64,000 nt of DNA, from NCBI GenBank assembly GCA_035610365.1, contig CM069435.1:4614001-4678000 (forward strand), in the 5' to 3' direction. Below the pieces are notes generated by a model. The model had not been told where the DNA came from and ran no database searches. It was given only the letters and a program-made list of their open reading frames with translations. This DNA is from Aquatica leii (Eukaryota; Arthropoda; Insecta; Coleoptera; Lampyridae). The translations under genes were made by a program, and so were the position numbers. Below are positions 1-11,826 of this stretch, piece after piece. Positions within the stretch are counted from its first letter, which is position 1; every line of letters starts with the position of its first letter.

Positions 1-345
1 GATGGTTTTTGTAGTTTCGCGTTTAATTTTTGTTGTTGGATCTCTACACATTTTGGTGTAGTGTTCTGAATCAGTGCTTCTATCTTTTTACTGCAGTTTA
101 TTTTATTTATTACCACTGTTACGTTCCCTTTGTCGGCTCTACGAAAATGTTGTAATTCTTTCGGATGCCTTCCAATACCTGCTTTCTCTTCTAGTGATGG
201 TTTTTCTGGTGGTTTAGCTATTCGTAAAATGCGGCAGGTTTCAAATGTAATTTCCTCTGATTCCTCTAGACTCACTAGAGGTAGAGTTCTGATAGCGCAT
301 TTCACTTGTGTAACAAACTGTTTCTTTATATCGTTAATGGAGTTC
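1..345 (-). mobile_element. Penelope-like element, N-terminal fragment
   Basis: Read on the minus strand, this stretch gives a Penelope-like (PLE) N-terminal segment including ADKGNVTVVINK, the conserved block that precedes the reverse transcriptase fingers in PLEs. It follows a first PLE copy (377-1620, same strand) that stops just after its RT C-terminal block, so the two lie head to tail, as PLEs often do. The reading frame is only partly open and the copy runs off the left edge of the window. Family assignment is by motif recognition; activity is excluded as far as visible. Confidence 0.6.
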
Positions 346-376
346 TTGATCCTTGGATAACACTTTGGATTGTTCT

Positions 377-1625
377 TCAGAGAGGTTGTTTAGATAGGTT
401 TATTACCGTGTTCCTAATATCCAATTCATGACGCATTTTTTGAACACACATTTGTTGTTTTATAGAGTTGAGTTTCTCGTATTTCCTGATTTGTATCTTG
501 GTAGCTTTGTTATGATGGTGTTCTGAGTTCTCGTAGTCTTCTCTGTTATATAACTTGCGGGGTCCGTCGAATAGAGACTTTGCTACTCCTTTTTTTGTTG
601 TTGAGTGGTTGGATGCATGGTTAAGATATTGGCCAATATGTGTTGGTTTTATGTAAACGGTTGTCTTGATCTTTCCATGATCTTTTTTTTTCACGTGAAC
701 GTCGGAGATTGGTAAACAGTTTTTCTTTTCTGTTTCCATGGTGAATTTGATAGATTGCTTCATTCAGGTGATGCAGGAAAGGATCTAGTCGTCGATTACT
801 GTGGTTCCAAGTTATCAACGTATCGTGTACATATCTAAGCCGTATCTTAAATTTAATTTTACATTTCTCTATTGCCGAAGATTTGAACCAATTCATGTAG
901 ATGTTGGCAATGACGGATGATGGAAATGAACTCATTGGAAGCCAGTCATCCTAAGCGAAGAATCTTTTTTTTTTTCCTGGAAATATGAGTTTCTGAGAAA
1001 GCATACGAGTAGTTTCATTATTCCTTCTTTTTCCAGACTTGTTGTTAGGTCTTTGTTTAATGTTATGTAGTTTCCTTGTTGTAAAATCTCTTTGATTTGT
1101 AGGTCGTAAATAATCTAGTCTATAATAACTGTTGCAGTTCCTTTGTTGACTGGAAGGATCTTGATGGATTTGTTTTTTCGTAGGACATTATCCTCCTGTT
1201 TAGTGATGTTTCTATGATGTTTTATTCTCTTCTCTAGTGCACATCTAACTTTAACTTGACTTCTTCCGTTGATTCTAACCATCTTTTCTCAACTGCACTG
1301 ATTATGTCCAGTAAAGCAACGTCAACGGTGTTACAGAAATATTAATTCTTCTATCCAACAGGGCGGTCTCTGTAGATGACAGTGGGCGCGATGAGATATT
1401 GACTATGGTTTTCTTTAGTTCCTTTTGGGTGTCGGTAGTCTTCTGTTGGTTCCGGGTTAGTTTTGTTCATTTTGCGTGTGTTTGTTGATGTAGTTGCCGT
1501 ATCTTTTCGCAAGTGGCGTCTTTTTTGTGGAATATTGGTGCGTGATTTCAATATGAATTCTTTTACTTGCTCGAATCTTTGTGTGGTGTTTTGTAGTAAT
1601 GTCGTGGAAGAACTACTAAAAGCGC
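377..1625 (-). pseudogene. Penelope-like RT pseudogene (copy 1)
   Basis: PLE reverse transcriptase read on the minus strand. The 5' part (1351-1620) is a basic N-terminal segment. Around 1190-1020 lies an LPVNKGTATVII block equivalent to the PLE ADKGNATVV motif. A deletion then removes the fingers and catalytic motif A. The frame resumes at 935-621 with SSFPSSVIANIYM (motif B region) and RYVHDTL, where the usual YVDD has become YVHD: the first metal-binding Asp is His (codon at 825-827). The frame shifts into 763-377, which carries the post-RT block (VYIKPTHIGQYL, equivalent to YRKPTHTDRYL). No GIY-YIG domain follows in this orientation. Dead copy; PLE identity is secure. Confidence 0.8.
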
Positions 1626-2270
1626 TACTCAGCATCCCATACGTCAGAGGTTTATCTGAGACGACAAAACGCATATGAAGATGAAATTAATACAGTGTTC
1701 AGATCATCAACTACCATTAAAAGTATGATCTTTGATACGAGATCACAGACTAGTCGAGACTTCAAAAGCTGCATCTGCTAAATCTTTTGTGAATGTATCA
1801 TACGTCGGGGAAACCACAAGACTCTTAGACTGAAAGAACACAGAATTCACACGCAGAGAGGAGAGAGGTATTAAGATCTGGCATCGCGCAACACTCCTGG
1901 AAACATACAAAACAACTTAGAATGAAATAGAATGAGGTGAAGATAAATACCTAGAGAGGAACATTGGTACAAAAGAAAATTCAAAGAAGCAGTAGTCATC
2001 AACAACAACAACGAGGTCTTCGGTGTAGAAATAGGCAACGTGTGGAAACCTAATTGGACGCTTGAAAGAACTTAAGCTTCACTAGTTAATTTTTGTTTCG
2101 TTTAATTGTTTTTTGTACGCTTGATCGTTTCATTAATTATTCCTTTAGTATATAAGCTTCAGTAATCTCTAAGTTTGTTAGTTTCACTTGATGACGATTG
2201 CAGACACTCTAGCAATCGAAGCGGTGTGATACTTATTTATTTTATAAAATATAGAAATAAAACAATGGAA
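1626..2270 (+). mobile_element. PLE 3' half: linker, GIY-YIG endonuclease, 3' UTR
   Basis: Plus-strand PLE fragment abutting the 5' end of the minus-strand copy, so the two are head to head. It starts in the linker (LLSIPYVRGLSETTKRI, 1628-1678), goes through the GIY-YIG nuclease region at 1780-1860 (YVGETTR, then LKEHRIHTQRGE after a frame change), and ends with the terminal block (HWYKRKFKEAVVI... IGNVWKPN, about 1955-2050). Several stops and frameshifts are present. The 3' UTR carries a hairpin motif listed separately. The GIY-YIG domain of PLEs nicks target DNA for target-primed reverse transcription; this copy cannot do so. Confidence 0.75.
2184..2225 (+). ncRNA. hammerhead-like motif at PLE 3' end
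   Basis: The sequence reads TTGATGA, a perfect 6-bp stem (GATTGC/GCAATC) and then GAAG. This resembles the CUGANGA-stem II-GAAA core of the hammerhead ribozymes known at PLE ends. The core is not canonical (TTGATGA for CTGATGA, one extra base before stem II, GAAG for GAAA), so this is at best a decayed ribozyme. Confidence 0.35.
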
Positions 2271-5200
2271 GTCCAGACTTGTGTTGTTATATCAAATATT
2301 ACCAAGTAGTACATTTATGGTCGGTGCGTTTACATCGATTTTAATTTTATCTATCTTGAGATTTGCAAACTAAAACAAATGCATTTAAAGAGAAAAACTG
2401 GTAGCAACGGAAAGAAGAAGAGTTAATTGAAGAGACAGGAGAAAAATTGGAAAATGAGAAATGAAAGAGGACTGGTTGCATAAAGCATTAACTATGACGA
2501 TGTAGTTGACTACGTGGTCATGTCTTTAAGTCATTGGTCACAAAATGAAATGTATTGCTGACGACATTGTCAAATCAATAGTTTTTATTCAGTTAATAAC
2601 GACTTTAGCTAACGATTATGGCGTGAAGAACGAAGAGTGAATACACGAAGAAAATGATTAATGAAATATAACGAGAAGAATTTTCTGATAAAGATAGAGT
2701 GTGCATAATATCTTTTATATATAAACGAGTTGAAAAGGAATAGACACAAAAGCATAGAGAAGAGGTCTTATGCAAGTATGTTTTCAATGGTGTTTAACCG
2801 GTTTTTGGGACAGAGGAGAGCAATGGATTATATACTATACCTATACGAAATCATGAACCAAAAAAGGGTTACGGAAAGGGCGACCTCTAAGCCACACTCT
2901 ATTTACGACATATACAGAAGACTTAGATGCAGCAAATGGGGAGAATGTGTACATGATTTGGTTCTAGTGACAAGTGAAGAAAAAAATATGACTGAAACGG
3001 ACAAGTGCATAAATAATATACTTAAGCAAAAAATGTCAAATGGTTGTTAGAAAAGGTTGAGAAAAACGAACAGCTGAAAAATTCAAAAGGAACGGAGAAT
3101 AGAGCACGACGACAAAAAATAGTCTAAGAAAACATGAGAGAAGTGGAAAGAAGAAGCGAAAAATTCTTAGAGAATTAGAAACAGGTGGAGGATGTTGAGA
3201 GGAAGACAAACGCATTACTAATACAAAAAGTGTACATCCACATATCTTGGTGTGTTTTCATGGTTTAAATCAATCGTTCTTGGATGGTTTGCTTTTAAGC
3301 GTAACCATTTTTGCTCTTGTATTGAGTGAAAGATTTGTAAACTTTACTACTTTGTATACCTTTTTTGTACGCATGTTTTTGGGTCTTAATTAAAGTCTCT
3401 TTGACTACAAATTACAATCGTATATAAATAACCAGCTGCTTATTTATTAGTACTTAAATATCGAAGAGATAAATTTTACGACTCGATGTTTCTAATTTAC
3501 TTTTATCATCATCGATCTGTAAAAAGTGTTCGGATCATGCACTAGTTTTATACCAAATTCTAATTAACGTATCGACGTGGTCCCCTAATCTTTCCGCTTC
3601 CAAAGATAATTTACTTTCTAAAAGTATAGTTAAGTAGGCTGCAAAATTAAATTTCTGTAACATTGAAAACGTGTACGAACAAGTAGTATACGTAAAAATA
3701 ATTAACACGCAAGTAATTACTGGCATTGTTTAACAAACTCGTCCGCTTCCAAAGCATAGCATAGTAGGTCAAACCTAAAACTGGAGCGTTAATCATTTGT
3801 TCAATCGTTCAAACCTTTTTAGCTGCCCAGTGTCGATTAACACCTTTTTGTGTTTCTTTTAGACTGATCGCTTGATAGGATTAAAATGCATACAATGCCT
3901 GCATTTGAAATACGTCTTACATGTCGATTAAGCTTAACATAAAATTCCCAGTCGCTTTTTTATTTAAAAATTCCGTCAATCAATTTAGTCACACAGCCAA
4001 AAGTTCGAGAGATGATTAACAACGGGAATAACAACCTGCAGAGCGTGCGTTTCTATGTAGGACGTTAAAATATAAATTGAAAGTTTTTTAAACCAACCTG
4101 TAGCCGACGAGCCAACATTTCATAAATTATTCGATTACTTACCTGTTCACAGACAGGTTCCCCTCTGTGATCCTGACAATAACTGTACTTTCTACCTGTA
4201 AGATTGCCGTGTTCTGATTGTGACCATAAAAAGAACACGAATTTAAAACGTGTCCCTCGAGGATTTGCCACTGTAAGGTTTTGATGAATCCCTCGAAAAA
4301 CGATTCTACCAACGATATTGACTCAGAATTTCGCTATTTTTAAATTTGGCAGAATACTGAAAATAAATAATTGTCAAACGAGGAGAAAACATTTCTGAGA
4401 AACTATGAATGCCAAGTTGCGCTGTTCCAAAAATTACTTTTTCCGGTAAACAGCGAGTTTCTAAAATAGCGAACAGTTGTGTTTGGTATAAATGTTGACG
4501 GCAATAAACGTTATTAAGATTAATGGGGAACAATGTTTGGTGTACGTCTGACCTTAATTACACGTTGTGAAGCCGTAAAATTTACTTCTACAAATAAAGG
4601 TAAATCTTAACAATCAATAGAATTCTAGGCAATAAAAAGGCTATTAAAAACCGTTTTACGAGTTTCTTTTCGCAGGTGTATTTTACCACAGTTAAGTATA
4701 ACGCTGCAAGGTTAACCAAGCTAAAATTTTTACCACATTCCTGAAATTATAACGTTGATTCTTCCAGATCGTCTATGATAAAAGTAATTTGTCTTGTAAG
4801 ATTTATTTTCGAACGCTCTCATTTTTCACAAATTTCAGTACGCAAAAAAGTAAGGGAAAGCCAAATACGTTATCTGACATTTTCGAATTAATGGGCTACT
4901 GGAACGAACGTTAATAAATTTTGGAAACATTTACTATTAAAGAGACATTTCTATTTAAAAAATCAATTTTTTTGTACAAAGAATTTCGTTCTCGTGATCA
5001 TTATTGTATTAAGAAAAATTTAAAAAGTTTGTTCGTTAGTAATTGTATACGTTGTGCTTTTTGTAGTGATTTTATATATTTGTAACAACTTCATTTTCTT
5101 CTGCTTTTTCACGAGCCTAAGTAATCAACTTGTGAACCAAGTCAAATTTTAAACTTCAAGGAAGATAGAAATTAACCTGAGGTACTTAAATGGAGCTATT

Positions 5201-5300
5201 TCACAAAATTTACAAACTTTGCAAAGCTAATTAAATTAGGCTTATATACAGCCATGATGCTGTCTTCTTCAGAAAATTGAAACTGAAGAAATTAAAAGTT
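2271..5300. other. AT-rich stretch without recognised gene
   Basis: Apart from the short open stretch at 2730-3050 nothing could be assigned. Short open frames at 3535-3726, 4065-4271 and 4306-4533 (minus) show no recognisable motifs. Confidence 0.5.
2730..3050 (+). other. unrecognised open stretch, coiled-coil-like downstream
   Basis: A 106-residue open stretch without a clear ATG at its start (it opens with TTG). It is basic and charged, with KPHSIYDIYRRLRCSKWGE near the middle. After its stop, continuing in shifted frames to about 3230, the translation is rich in Glu, Lys and Asn and looks coiled-coil-like. I do not recognise the family. It may be an eroded element gene or chance; no neighbour helps. 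Confidence 0.15.
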
Positions 5301-5310
5301 TATTTTCTAG

Positions 5311-5529
5311 AAAGATAATGATGCTCTTTACCATATATCAGAGTTGGTGAAATCGTAGATGACAGCCAATGAAGTCAGGATCGACTGGCCAGCACAATCA
5401 CCTAACCTAAACCTAATAGAGAATTTGTGGCAAAAGATATATCGAAAAGAAAACCTACACAAAAAACAGAATGAATCAAATCCTTTATTCACGCATGGTT
5501 TCATGTTATTTCAAAAAAGCACTAACTAA
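5311..5529 (+). pseudogene. Tc1-like transposase remnant
   Basis: One frame from 5311 reads KDNDALYHISELVKS, a stop at 5356-5358, then RIDWPAQSPNLNLIENLWQK. This is the Tc1-type block containing the second catalytic Asp region (normally QQDNDPKHTS) and the DWPAQSPDLNPIENLW block with the third catalytic residue; the Glu of IENLW is retained. The frame runs to a stop at 5527-5529. N-terminal HTH, first Asp and terminal repeats are not seen. A solo C-terminal scrap of a Tc1/mariner element. Confidence 0.8.
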
Positions 5530-7030
5530 GCAAACTGATCAATTTAATTTGGTGTTCGTTCTTTCGGATATTGTTATAAATCGGTTATTGTTATCAAAAC
5601 CCCCATGACTCGATGTCTTCACATTAGTCATGATAGTATAGTGTTTTTTATATCTTTGAAAATTTTGTGATCTAAAAAAATTCATATTGAACTAATTTCC
5701 TTTTTTAGACTAGCGCCAACCGTTCCGCATCAATACGATAAATGTAACAGTGACTAACTCCAACATGTTTTTTTCTCTGATGAACCGCACTGTGTTCAAA
5801 CGCCATGTTTTTTTTAACTGTCCTTGGCCAATGGTAGGTTACAACCTTGCATATTACTTTTCATTCTTCAATCATCTGGTCCATGACGTCGTCTCGCATC
5901 AACTTCTCTAATGTTACGTACATACCTTTTAGTTCGGTTTCTGTTTTATTTGCTACGCTGCATTGACTTTTACCGCTTTTACTCTATACTAATCACGGTA
6001 GAAATTTCTAAATTATTAGTTTAAAAATCTTCATAAAACCATTTCCATAGTTGTACTTGTTATTACTTAATAACAGTATAATAAAAAAGTCCCTGTGGAT
6101 GTGGTTTCAAAAAAAGTCAAATATTAAGAATGACGAAAGCAATCATTTACGATATCAGGATTGACCGAACTGTAGAAAAACTCTAATACTAGATTTCCGT
6201 GTTTCTAAACATTATCGCAAACAATAATGCTATTATATTCAAAGGTCATTTTATTGTATTCACCTCCGCTATTATGGTTTAATAGTTTTGGTAATTTAAA
6301 ACAAAAATATAATTATGGTGTTTAGCTTCAAAATGTATTATTTTTTTGCACCCAAGCGGTTCTTCTGTATAATTATTTGCACGCTTTCAATTACACAGTC
6401 TAGGAGTTTCGGTTTTGTTTTACTAATTTTGAAAGAAATTTTAGGGAATTTAATCTGTCACTTTTTGTGAACTTTGGATTTTGTAACGAAATCATAGGTT
6501 TATCGACCATTGCAACAAAGATGACATACATTTCAAATGTAGTACGTATGAAGTTTCGATAACGTGTACGCTCGTTTTCAGTCCCTGTTTACTACTATCA
6601 AAACTTGCTGATGTTACCATTGTTGGTACTTGTTCGAGATCAAATACTATAGATGTAGTATATAGTAGTCGTATCCAAATAAACTGTCGTATAATTCATC
6701 TGATAATGTATGGGCAACAAACCTTCACATTTACCATTAACATGAATATACAATAAACTGAGTTGAGTTGGCTCTTAGTAAACAAACAAATGAACCATAG
6801 ACAAATTTTTACTATTTTACTTGTTATTACGGATAGTTTAGTTTACTTAGTTGATCAAAATCTCAAAATGGGGTGCATGTATCTGGCAGATACAGCTCCA
6901 CAATGCATGTTACTAATTCTACTTTGTTTGAGTTTTTTGTATGGTTTGCCCCTGCAAGTTGTTCCAAGTGACCCAAAACTGTCTTTTTGTTACTTTTTGC
7001 TATGAGTACATGTTGACAAATTACAATGTC
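5530..7030. other. AT-rich stretch without recognised gene
   Basis: No supported coding region. The open frame at 6763-7005 is hydrophobic and low-complexity and sits just upstream of the piggyBac remnant; I see no reason to call it a gene. Confidence 0.4.
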
Positions 7031-7032
7031 TA

Positions 7033-7661
7033 ATGTTTGAAGATGATGAAATCAACATAGATGTACAAAACGAAGATTTTGATCAATCTGATGAATCAAA
7101 TTTTGAAGACCAAGTTGATTCAGAAACCGGTCATGAGATCAGTGATGATGAAGCCACTACAGAACCAGAACAAGAAGACAATAACTTTTTTGGCATGTAA
7201 ACTAACATTTTTATGAAATTGAAAATATTGGGGAAATTGTTGTAGGTAAAGGTAGGACAAAATGACGAAACGAACATTTTTTTATTTCAAAAATTCATCT
7301 TCATAACATTTTTATGATGTTACCGAGTAGGACAAACATATAGAAAATGTTGGCGAACAATTTGCCAGAGAAAAGAAATGGCGATTTGGGAATAAATATG
7401 TTGCGAATAATAATGTCTAAAAAACGATTTAGATTTTGCATTAGTTGTTGGAGATTTGATGACAGAGACATAAGAGACCTACGGCGTGAGACTGATAAAT
7501 CAGCAATAATCAGACAAGTTTTTAAAATCTTTATAGAAAATTGCAAAGAAAATTACGTTTGAGTCAAAATGTGACCATCGATGAAAGCTTTCTACGTTTC
7601 GTGGAAAATAGACGTTTAGGCATTCAAACCAAAATAATTTTTTTTGTTAGAGTGATGCACA
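7033..7661 (+). pseudogene. piggyBac-like transposase remnant
   Basis: An ATG at 7033 opens a 55-residue acidic segment (many Asp/Glu, ending at a stop at 7198-7200), the usual piggyBac N-terminal character. A gap follows, then 7347-7562 encodes a DDE_Tnp_1_7-type segment: MSKKRFRFCISCWRFDD, then DKSAIIRQVFKIF and a C...Y pair. After a frame change, 7562-7650 gives VTIDESFLRF with the first catalytic Asp. The rest is missing because gypsy-1 sits immediately downstream; no convincing continuation was found to the right of gypsy-1, so the 3' half may have been lost. Family call is firm from the MSKKRF/RFDD/VTIDE order. Confidence 0.75.
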
Positions 7662-7968
7662 TTTAGGCGCTTTCGTTTATAAAAACTACGTTTTATTAAG
7701 TCGCACGTAACAGTGTAACGCGTGGAAAATCGGATAGCTGGTATATCTTTAGCTAACTAGAAAAACTACCTCTCTCCAGCATCGACGTCTTTTTTTTACT
7801 GCTCGTCAATTTGGTTGTGTCTCCTATACCAATCTTATTTTTAGGGTTGCTACGTTTTTCTGTTAGGCGCGACGTTTGAATTTTTATGAATACTTGTGTA
7901 CAATGTAACTAATAATAAAAACATAAAACTAACATACTTTAACTAATAATAAATGTTGGTCCCTACAC
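7662..7968 (-). repeat. gypsy-1 3' LTR
   Basis: The segment at 7670-7735 matches 11829-11911 (shared AAGTCGCACGTAACAG and AACGCGTGGAAAATCGGAT blocks), which defines the LTR. The outer limit near 7968 is inferred: on the minus strand a purine-rich tract (GGGAGGGG, near 7972-7979) precedes TGTAGGGACCAACA, a plausible polypurine tract followed by the LTR start. The exact inner boundary is uncertain by several bases. Confidence 0.65.
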
Positions 7969-8024
7969 TGGCCCCTCCCAATGAAGTGGTCAGCGACCGC
8001 AGAACGTAGAAACAAGTTTAACAA

Positions 8025-9539
8025 TTAGGATGGAAAAATTGTCACCATGTCTTTGAATTTTTTTGGAAATTTGACCATACGTCCACTTTTCGTTTGTTGT
8101 AGAACGCAACTGTTTGCTTTACCTGGTACACTTGAACTACTGTCAAACTCGGTTAATTGTCTTGTCTTTGGTTGATCATTTATTTGTTTATCAGCGTTTT
8201 CACACTCAACAAACGCGGGTTTAAGTCTATCTATCGAAATTTTTTGAATTTTATCGCGCACTAACACGTCGTAGTATTTGTCCTTTTTATGTAATACCTT
8301 AAACGGTCCGTCGTATGAAGATTCTAAAGGTCTTTTATCGTGATCTACGCGTACAAACACATACTTTGCTTCGTTTAGAGCTGTTGGTACGTATTCGTAT
8401 GATTCCCTGTTGCGATTCCATGAAGTCGTTGTATATTGCAGGTCATTCATTCTTTGTTTTAATTCTGCAACGAAATCTAGTAGTGGTGTTTGCAACGTTG
8501 GTGTGCTTTTTTGGTTGACAAGATCACCTGGTAATCGTAACGTAACTCCGTACACCCATTCTGTTAGGGATGCTTGGAGCTGCTCTTTTATTGTTGTGCG
8601 AATGCCTAGCAGAACTGTTGGGAGTGATTGCGTCCAAGTTGTTTAATGGCAGCGTAGTGCTGGTTTTAATTGCCTGTGGAATCGTTCTACTAAACCATTG
8701 CATTGAGGGTGATACGATGTCGTTCTTGTTTTTGTTGTACCTGTGAGTATAGCTAGTCTTTGAAATAACACTGATTCGAATTGCATTCCTCGAACTGTAG
8801 TAATTCTTTCAGGTGTTCCAAATCGTGCTATCCAGTTGTCATAAAAGGTTCTGGCACAAGTTTCTGCGGTGATATCCGAAATTGGAATTGCCTTTGGCCA
8901 CCTAGTAAAACGGTCAATCATTGTGAGAAGATACTGTTTACCTTCTGACACAGGTAGTGTCAATGTGAACGTGTGAAAATCGTGCGTCAGGATCGGCAAA
9001 CATTCCGATGGGGCTCTTGTGTGCCTGCCGATTTTATTGCGCTGGCAAGCTATGCACTGTTTCGTCCAGTGTCCAATGTCTTTTCTCATGCTAGGCCAGA
9101 AACTCTTCTGAGTGATTATTTTGGCTGTGGCCCTTCTACTGGGATGAGAGAGATTATGATTATTTTCAAACACAATTCTTCTAAAGCTTTGTGGAATGTA
9201 AGTTCTGTATTTACCTATGTTAGTTTCGTAATATAAATATTTGTTTGTGTTAAAAATTGGTAGTTTACTGAATACGTATTTTCCGTCACTGATTAACTGT
9301 TTCTGTATAGCCTCGACTCTTGACATTGTGTCAGCCGGGATGTTGTCTGACCTTTTGATATGTTTTATGTCTGTCGAAAATTGGGAAATGTAATCCAGTT
9401 GCCTGATTTGACGTGGATTGCATTTTTCGATTTTTTGTGTAAATGCAAACGTCAAAGGCTTATGGTCGGTGAAAATAGTGAAGTCTCTCCTCTCGAGGTG
9501 GTGTCTAAATTGTTTGATACCACTGTAGATCGCTAGCAA
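8025..9539 (-). pseudogene. gypsy-1 pol: RNase H end and integrase
   Basis: One minus-strand frame with a single nonsense codon at 8643-8645. In order: RNase H C-terminal part (FTDHKPLTFAF, then HIKRSDNIPADTMSR), integrase zinc-binding module (HNLSH... CIACQRNK), integrase core (MIDRFTRWPKA with the first Asp; NGLVERFHRQLK with the Glu), and the C-terminal GPY/F module (YDGPFKVL ... ISIDRLKPAF), then a Ser-rich tail. The second catalytic Asp, usually in TDRGSQF, is Val here (ITTVRGMQFES, about 8790). The integrase is therefore doubly inactivated. Otherwise very well conserved. Confidence 0.9.
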
Positions 9540-9546
9540 CTCTCGG

Positions 9547-11074
9547 TCATACGCAGTGTAGTTTTTTTTCTGTTTGAGATAACTTTCTCGAGAAAAATGA
9601 AATAGGTCGCAAATCGTTACTGTGCTGTTGCTGGAGCACTCCTCCTATTGCAATGTCTGAAGCGTCTACTGTTAGCACTAACTTTTCTGTGCCACTTGGA
9701 AACGTGAGCAACGTTGTTTCCGCCAATTTTGCTTTAGTTTGATTGAAAGCTGTTATAGCTTCGTCCGACCATCTTTCTTTTGCTGGCTGTTGACGAGGAG
9801 ATACATGGGAGCTTGTGTGTGTGCTGCTCCTGCCATCCATCTGCGGTAATAGTTTGCCATACCAAGGAACGTAACTTTTATTGTTTTAGGTTGAGGAAAA
9901 TTAGTGATTTCCTGTACCTTGGTTGGGAGTGGTTGAATACCTGCTTTGGTTATCTGGAATCCAAGAAAAGTGACACTATTGGTGCCAAAGATGCACTTGT
10001 TTGGGTTGATAACGACGCCATGGAGGTGCTCTTTTTCCGATGATGATGCCACTAGAATGTCATCGATATAGCAATATGCAAAATCTAACCCTCGTAATAC
10101 TTCATCCATGAAACGTTAGAAGGTTTGACCTGCATTACGAAGGCCAAATGGCATTCTTGTAAATTCATATAGCCCGAATGGTATTGTGATCGCAGTCTTT
10201 GGTCTGTCATCAGGATGGATTGGGATTTGATAATAAGCTTTTACCAAATCGATTGTAGAGAAAATGCACTTGCCGTAAAGATTATGTCCGAAGTCCTGAA
10301 TGTGAGGGATAGGATATCGATCGACAGTGGTGACTGCGTTGAGTTTTCGATAATCACCACAGGCACGCCATTCAAAAAATTTTTTCGGAATTATATGCAG
10401 TGTCTGGCCCAGGCTGAAGAACTTGGTTGAATTATTCCAACTACCAAGAGTGTTTTAAACTCTTCTTTAGCAATCCTTAGCTTGTCTGGTGCAAGTATTC
10501 TTGGTTTCGAATACGCAGGTTGACCTCTGGTTTCGATGTGGTGCATCACCGCATGTTTCGCTGTCCCCCATGTCGGTGATGGTCGAATTATGTTCGGATA
10601 CCTTCTGGTTAAGGCATGGTAATTGTTACTACCCCAGGGCCGTACGTTTGTTGTTTTTGCTTGCCGCCAGTATCCTATTGAGATATACGAGGTCAGTGAG
10701 TCTATCAACTTCTTTGCTCGTATGTCTACAGAAATCCCAAAATGATGTAAAAAATTTGCACCAATGATTGCACACGTCACGTCAGCCACCACGAATGTCC
10801 ACTTAAATTCTCTGCGAAGTCCCAACTCGACAGTAAGGTTTTTGTTATCAAAAACATTAATTTGTGATCCATTTGCAGTTTGGAGTGCGAAACCAGTTGG
10901 TTGTTGACCAGATTTTGCTGGAAGGATGCTAATGTCGGAGCCGGTGTCAATCAGGTATTCAGTTTTCGTGGCTTTGTCCAAAATGAACAGGCGACGTGTT
11001 GTTTGTTGAACAGTAGCCGTCGCGTCTACTGCTCGTTCAGGTTTTTTGGTTTGAACGAACATGGGGGTGTGCAC
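9547..11074 (-). pseudogene. gypsy-1 pol: protease, RT, RNase H start
   Basis: Frameshifted pol 5' part. Frame one (11074-10391) begins near the gag end and holds the aspartic protease (YLIDTGSDISIL, then AIIGANFL) and the start of RT ([21 protein letters not shown]). The next ~280 nt are out of frame but readable as RT fingers and palm ([27 protein letters not shown]). 10109-9753 holds RT motif C (CYIDDILVAS) and thumb. 9840-9547 holds the RNase H start (LVLTVDASDIAIGGVLQQ). At least three frameshifts. The protease frame overlaps the gag frame by about 50 nt in another frame, suggesting programmed frameshifting in the parent element. Confidence 0.88.
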
Positions 11075-11826
11075 TTCTTTGCTCGTATGCCGAATGTGTT
11101 ATGATACCAACATCTGTCTTGATTTCCGGGAAGGCTGCGACCTCTGCTTCGTCTTCTACTTTGACTTCGGTTTCGTCGTTCAACTATAGCTTTCAACTTG
11201 TTGTTTTCAGCGGCCAATAAATCAATAGTTTGCTGTTGGCTTTCTGTCCACGTACTGGCCACCACTGGTTGCATATGTCCTAGTTCGAACAATTGATCGG
11301 CTGTTTCTGCCAGCTGCGATAAACTGAGTGACTGCAATCCTATCAGAATGGGTTGTAGTTGAGAAGGCATCTGCTGAAGAAACAACTCTTTCAGCATGGT
11401 ATCGTTGCCTTCTGTAAGGCCTGATCCTGACGTTAACTGTCGCAGGTTTCTTAGGAATTGGGTCGGTTTCTGGTTGGCGAGTGTTTCCTTTTGCAACAAC
11501 TTTTTTACCTTTTGTGTGCTGGATAACGTTGTTTGTTTAATTAACGCATTTGTCTCTCATTGTGTCTCTGGATCTGGATTTAAGATTTCATCTTCCACGA
11601 GGTCAGAAACTTCTAGAGGAATGGCTGTAACCAAGTGGTTGAATTTGGTGTCTTCGGCGGTAATTCATGGGTGGTGCAATTCAAATTTACATTTAACTAC
11701 TTTGAGCTATCTCTCTGTTCTTCCAGGCATGTATGGGGGCAGGGTGATTGCTGCTGCCGTCGGTATTTGCTGCGCCTCTAGCACGTGGTCGACTATCTCT
11801 CTAATTTCACTTGTCGGGGTCACCAT
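11026..11826 (-). pseudogene. gypsy-1 gag
   Basis: A single minus-strand frame from an ATG at 11826-11824 with about three in-frame stops in its first third; the part from 11499 on is open. It contains the capsid-like segment of CsRn1/Ty3 Gag (LLQKETLANQKPTQFLRNLR, then FLQQMPSQLQPIL, LAETADQLFEL) and a basic Arg/Ser tail with one Cys-rich knuckle (CWYHNTFGIRAKKCTPPC), which gives a C-X2-H-X9-C-X3-C arrangement rather than a classic CCHC. The initiation codon overlaps the primer binding site. Not functional as it stands. Confidence 0.8.
11813..11825 (-). promoter_or_regulatory. gypsy-1 primer binding site (tRNA-Trp)
   Basis: On the minus strand the sequence directly inside the 5' LTR is TGGTGACCCCGAC, complementary to the 3' end of animal tRNA-Trp including CCA (13 contiguous bases). 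tRNA-Trp priming is characteristic of the CsRn1 clade. The TG of the site is also part of the gag ATG. Confidence 0.8.

Noticed and set aside
6763-7005. Hydrophobic 80-residue plus frame as a membrane protein
   Set aside because: Low-complexity, no ATG context, directly before piggyBac remnant; likely chance.
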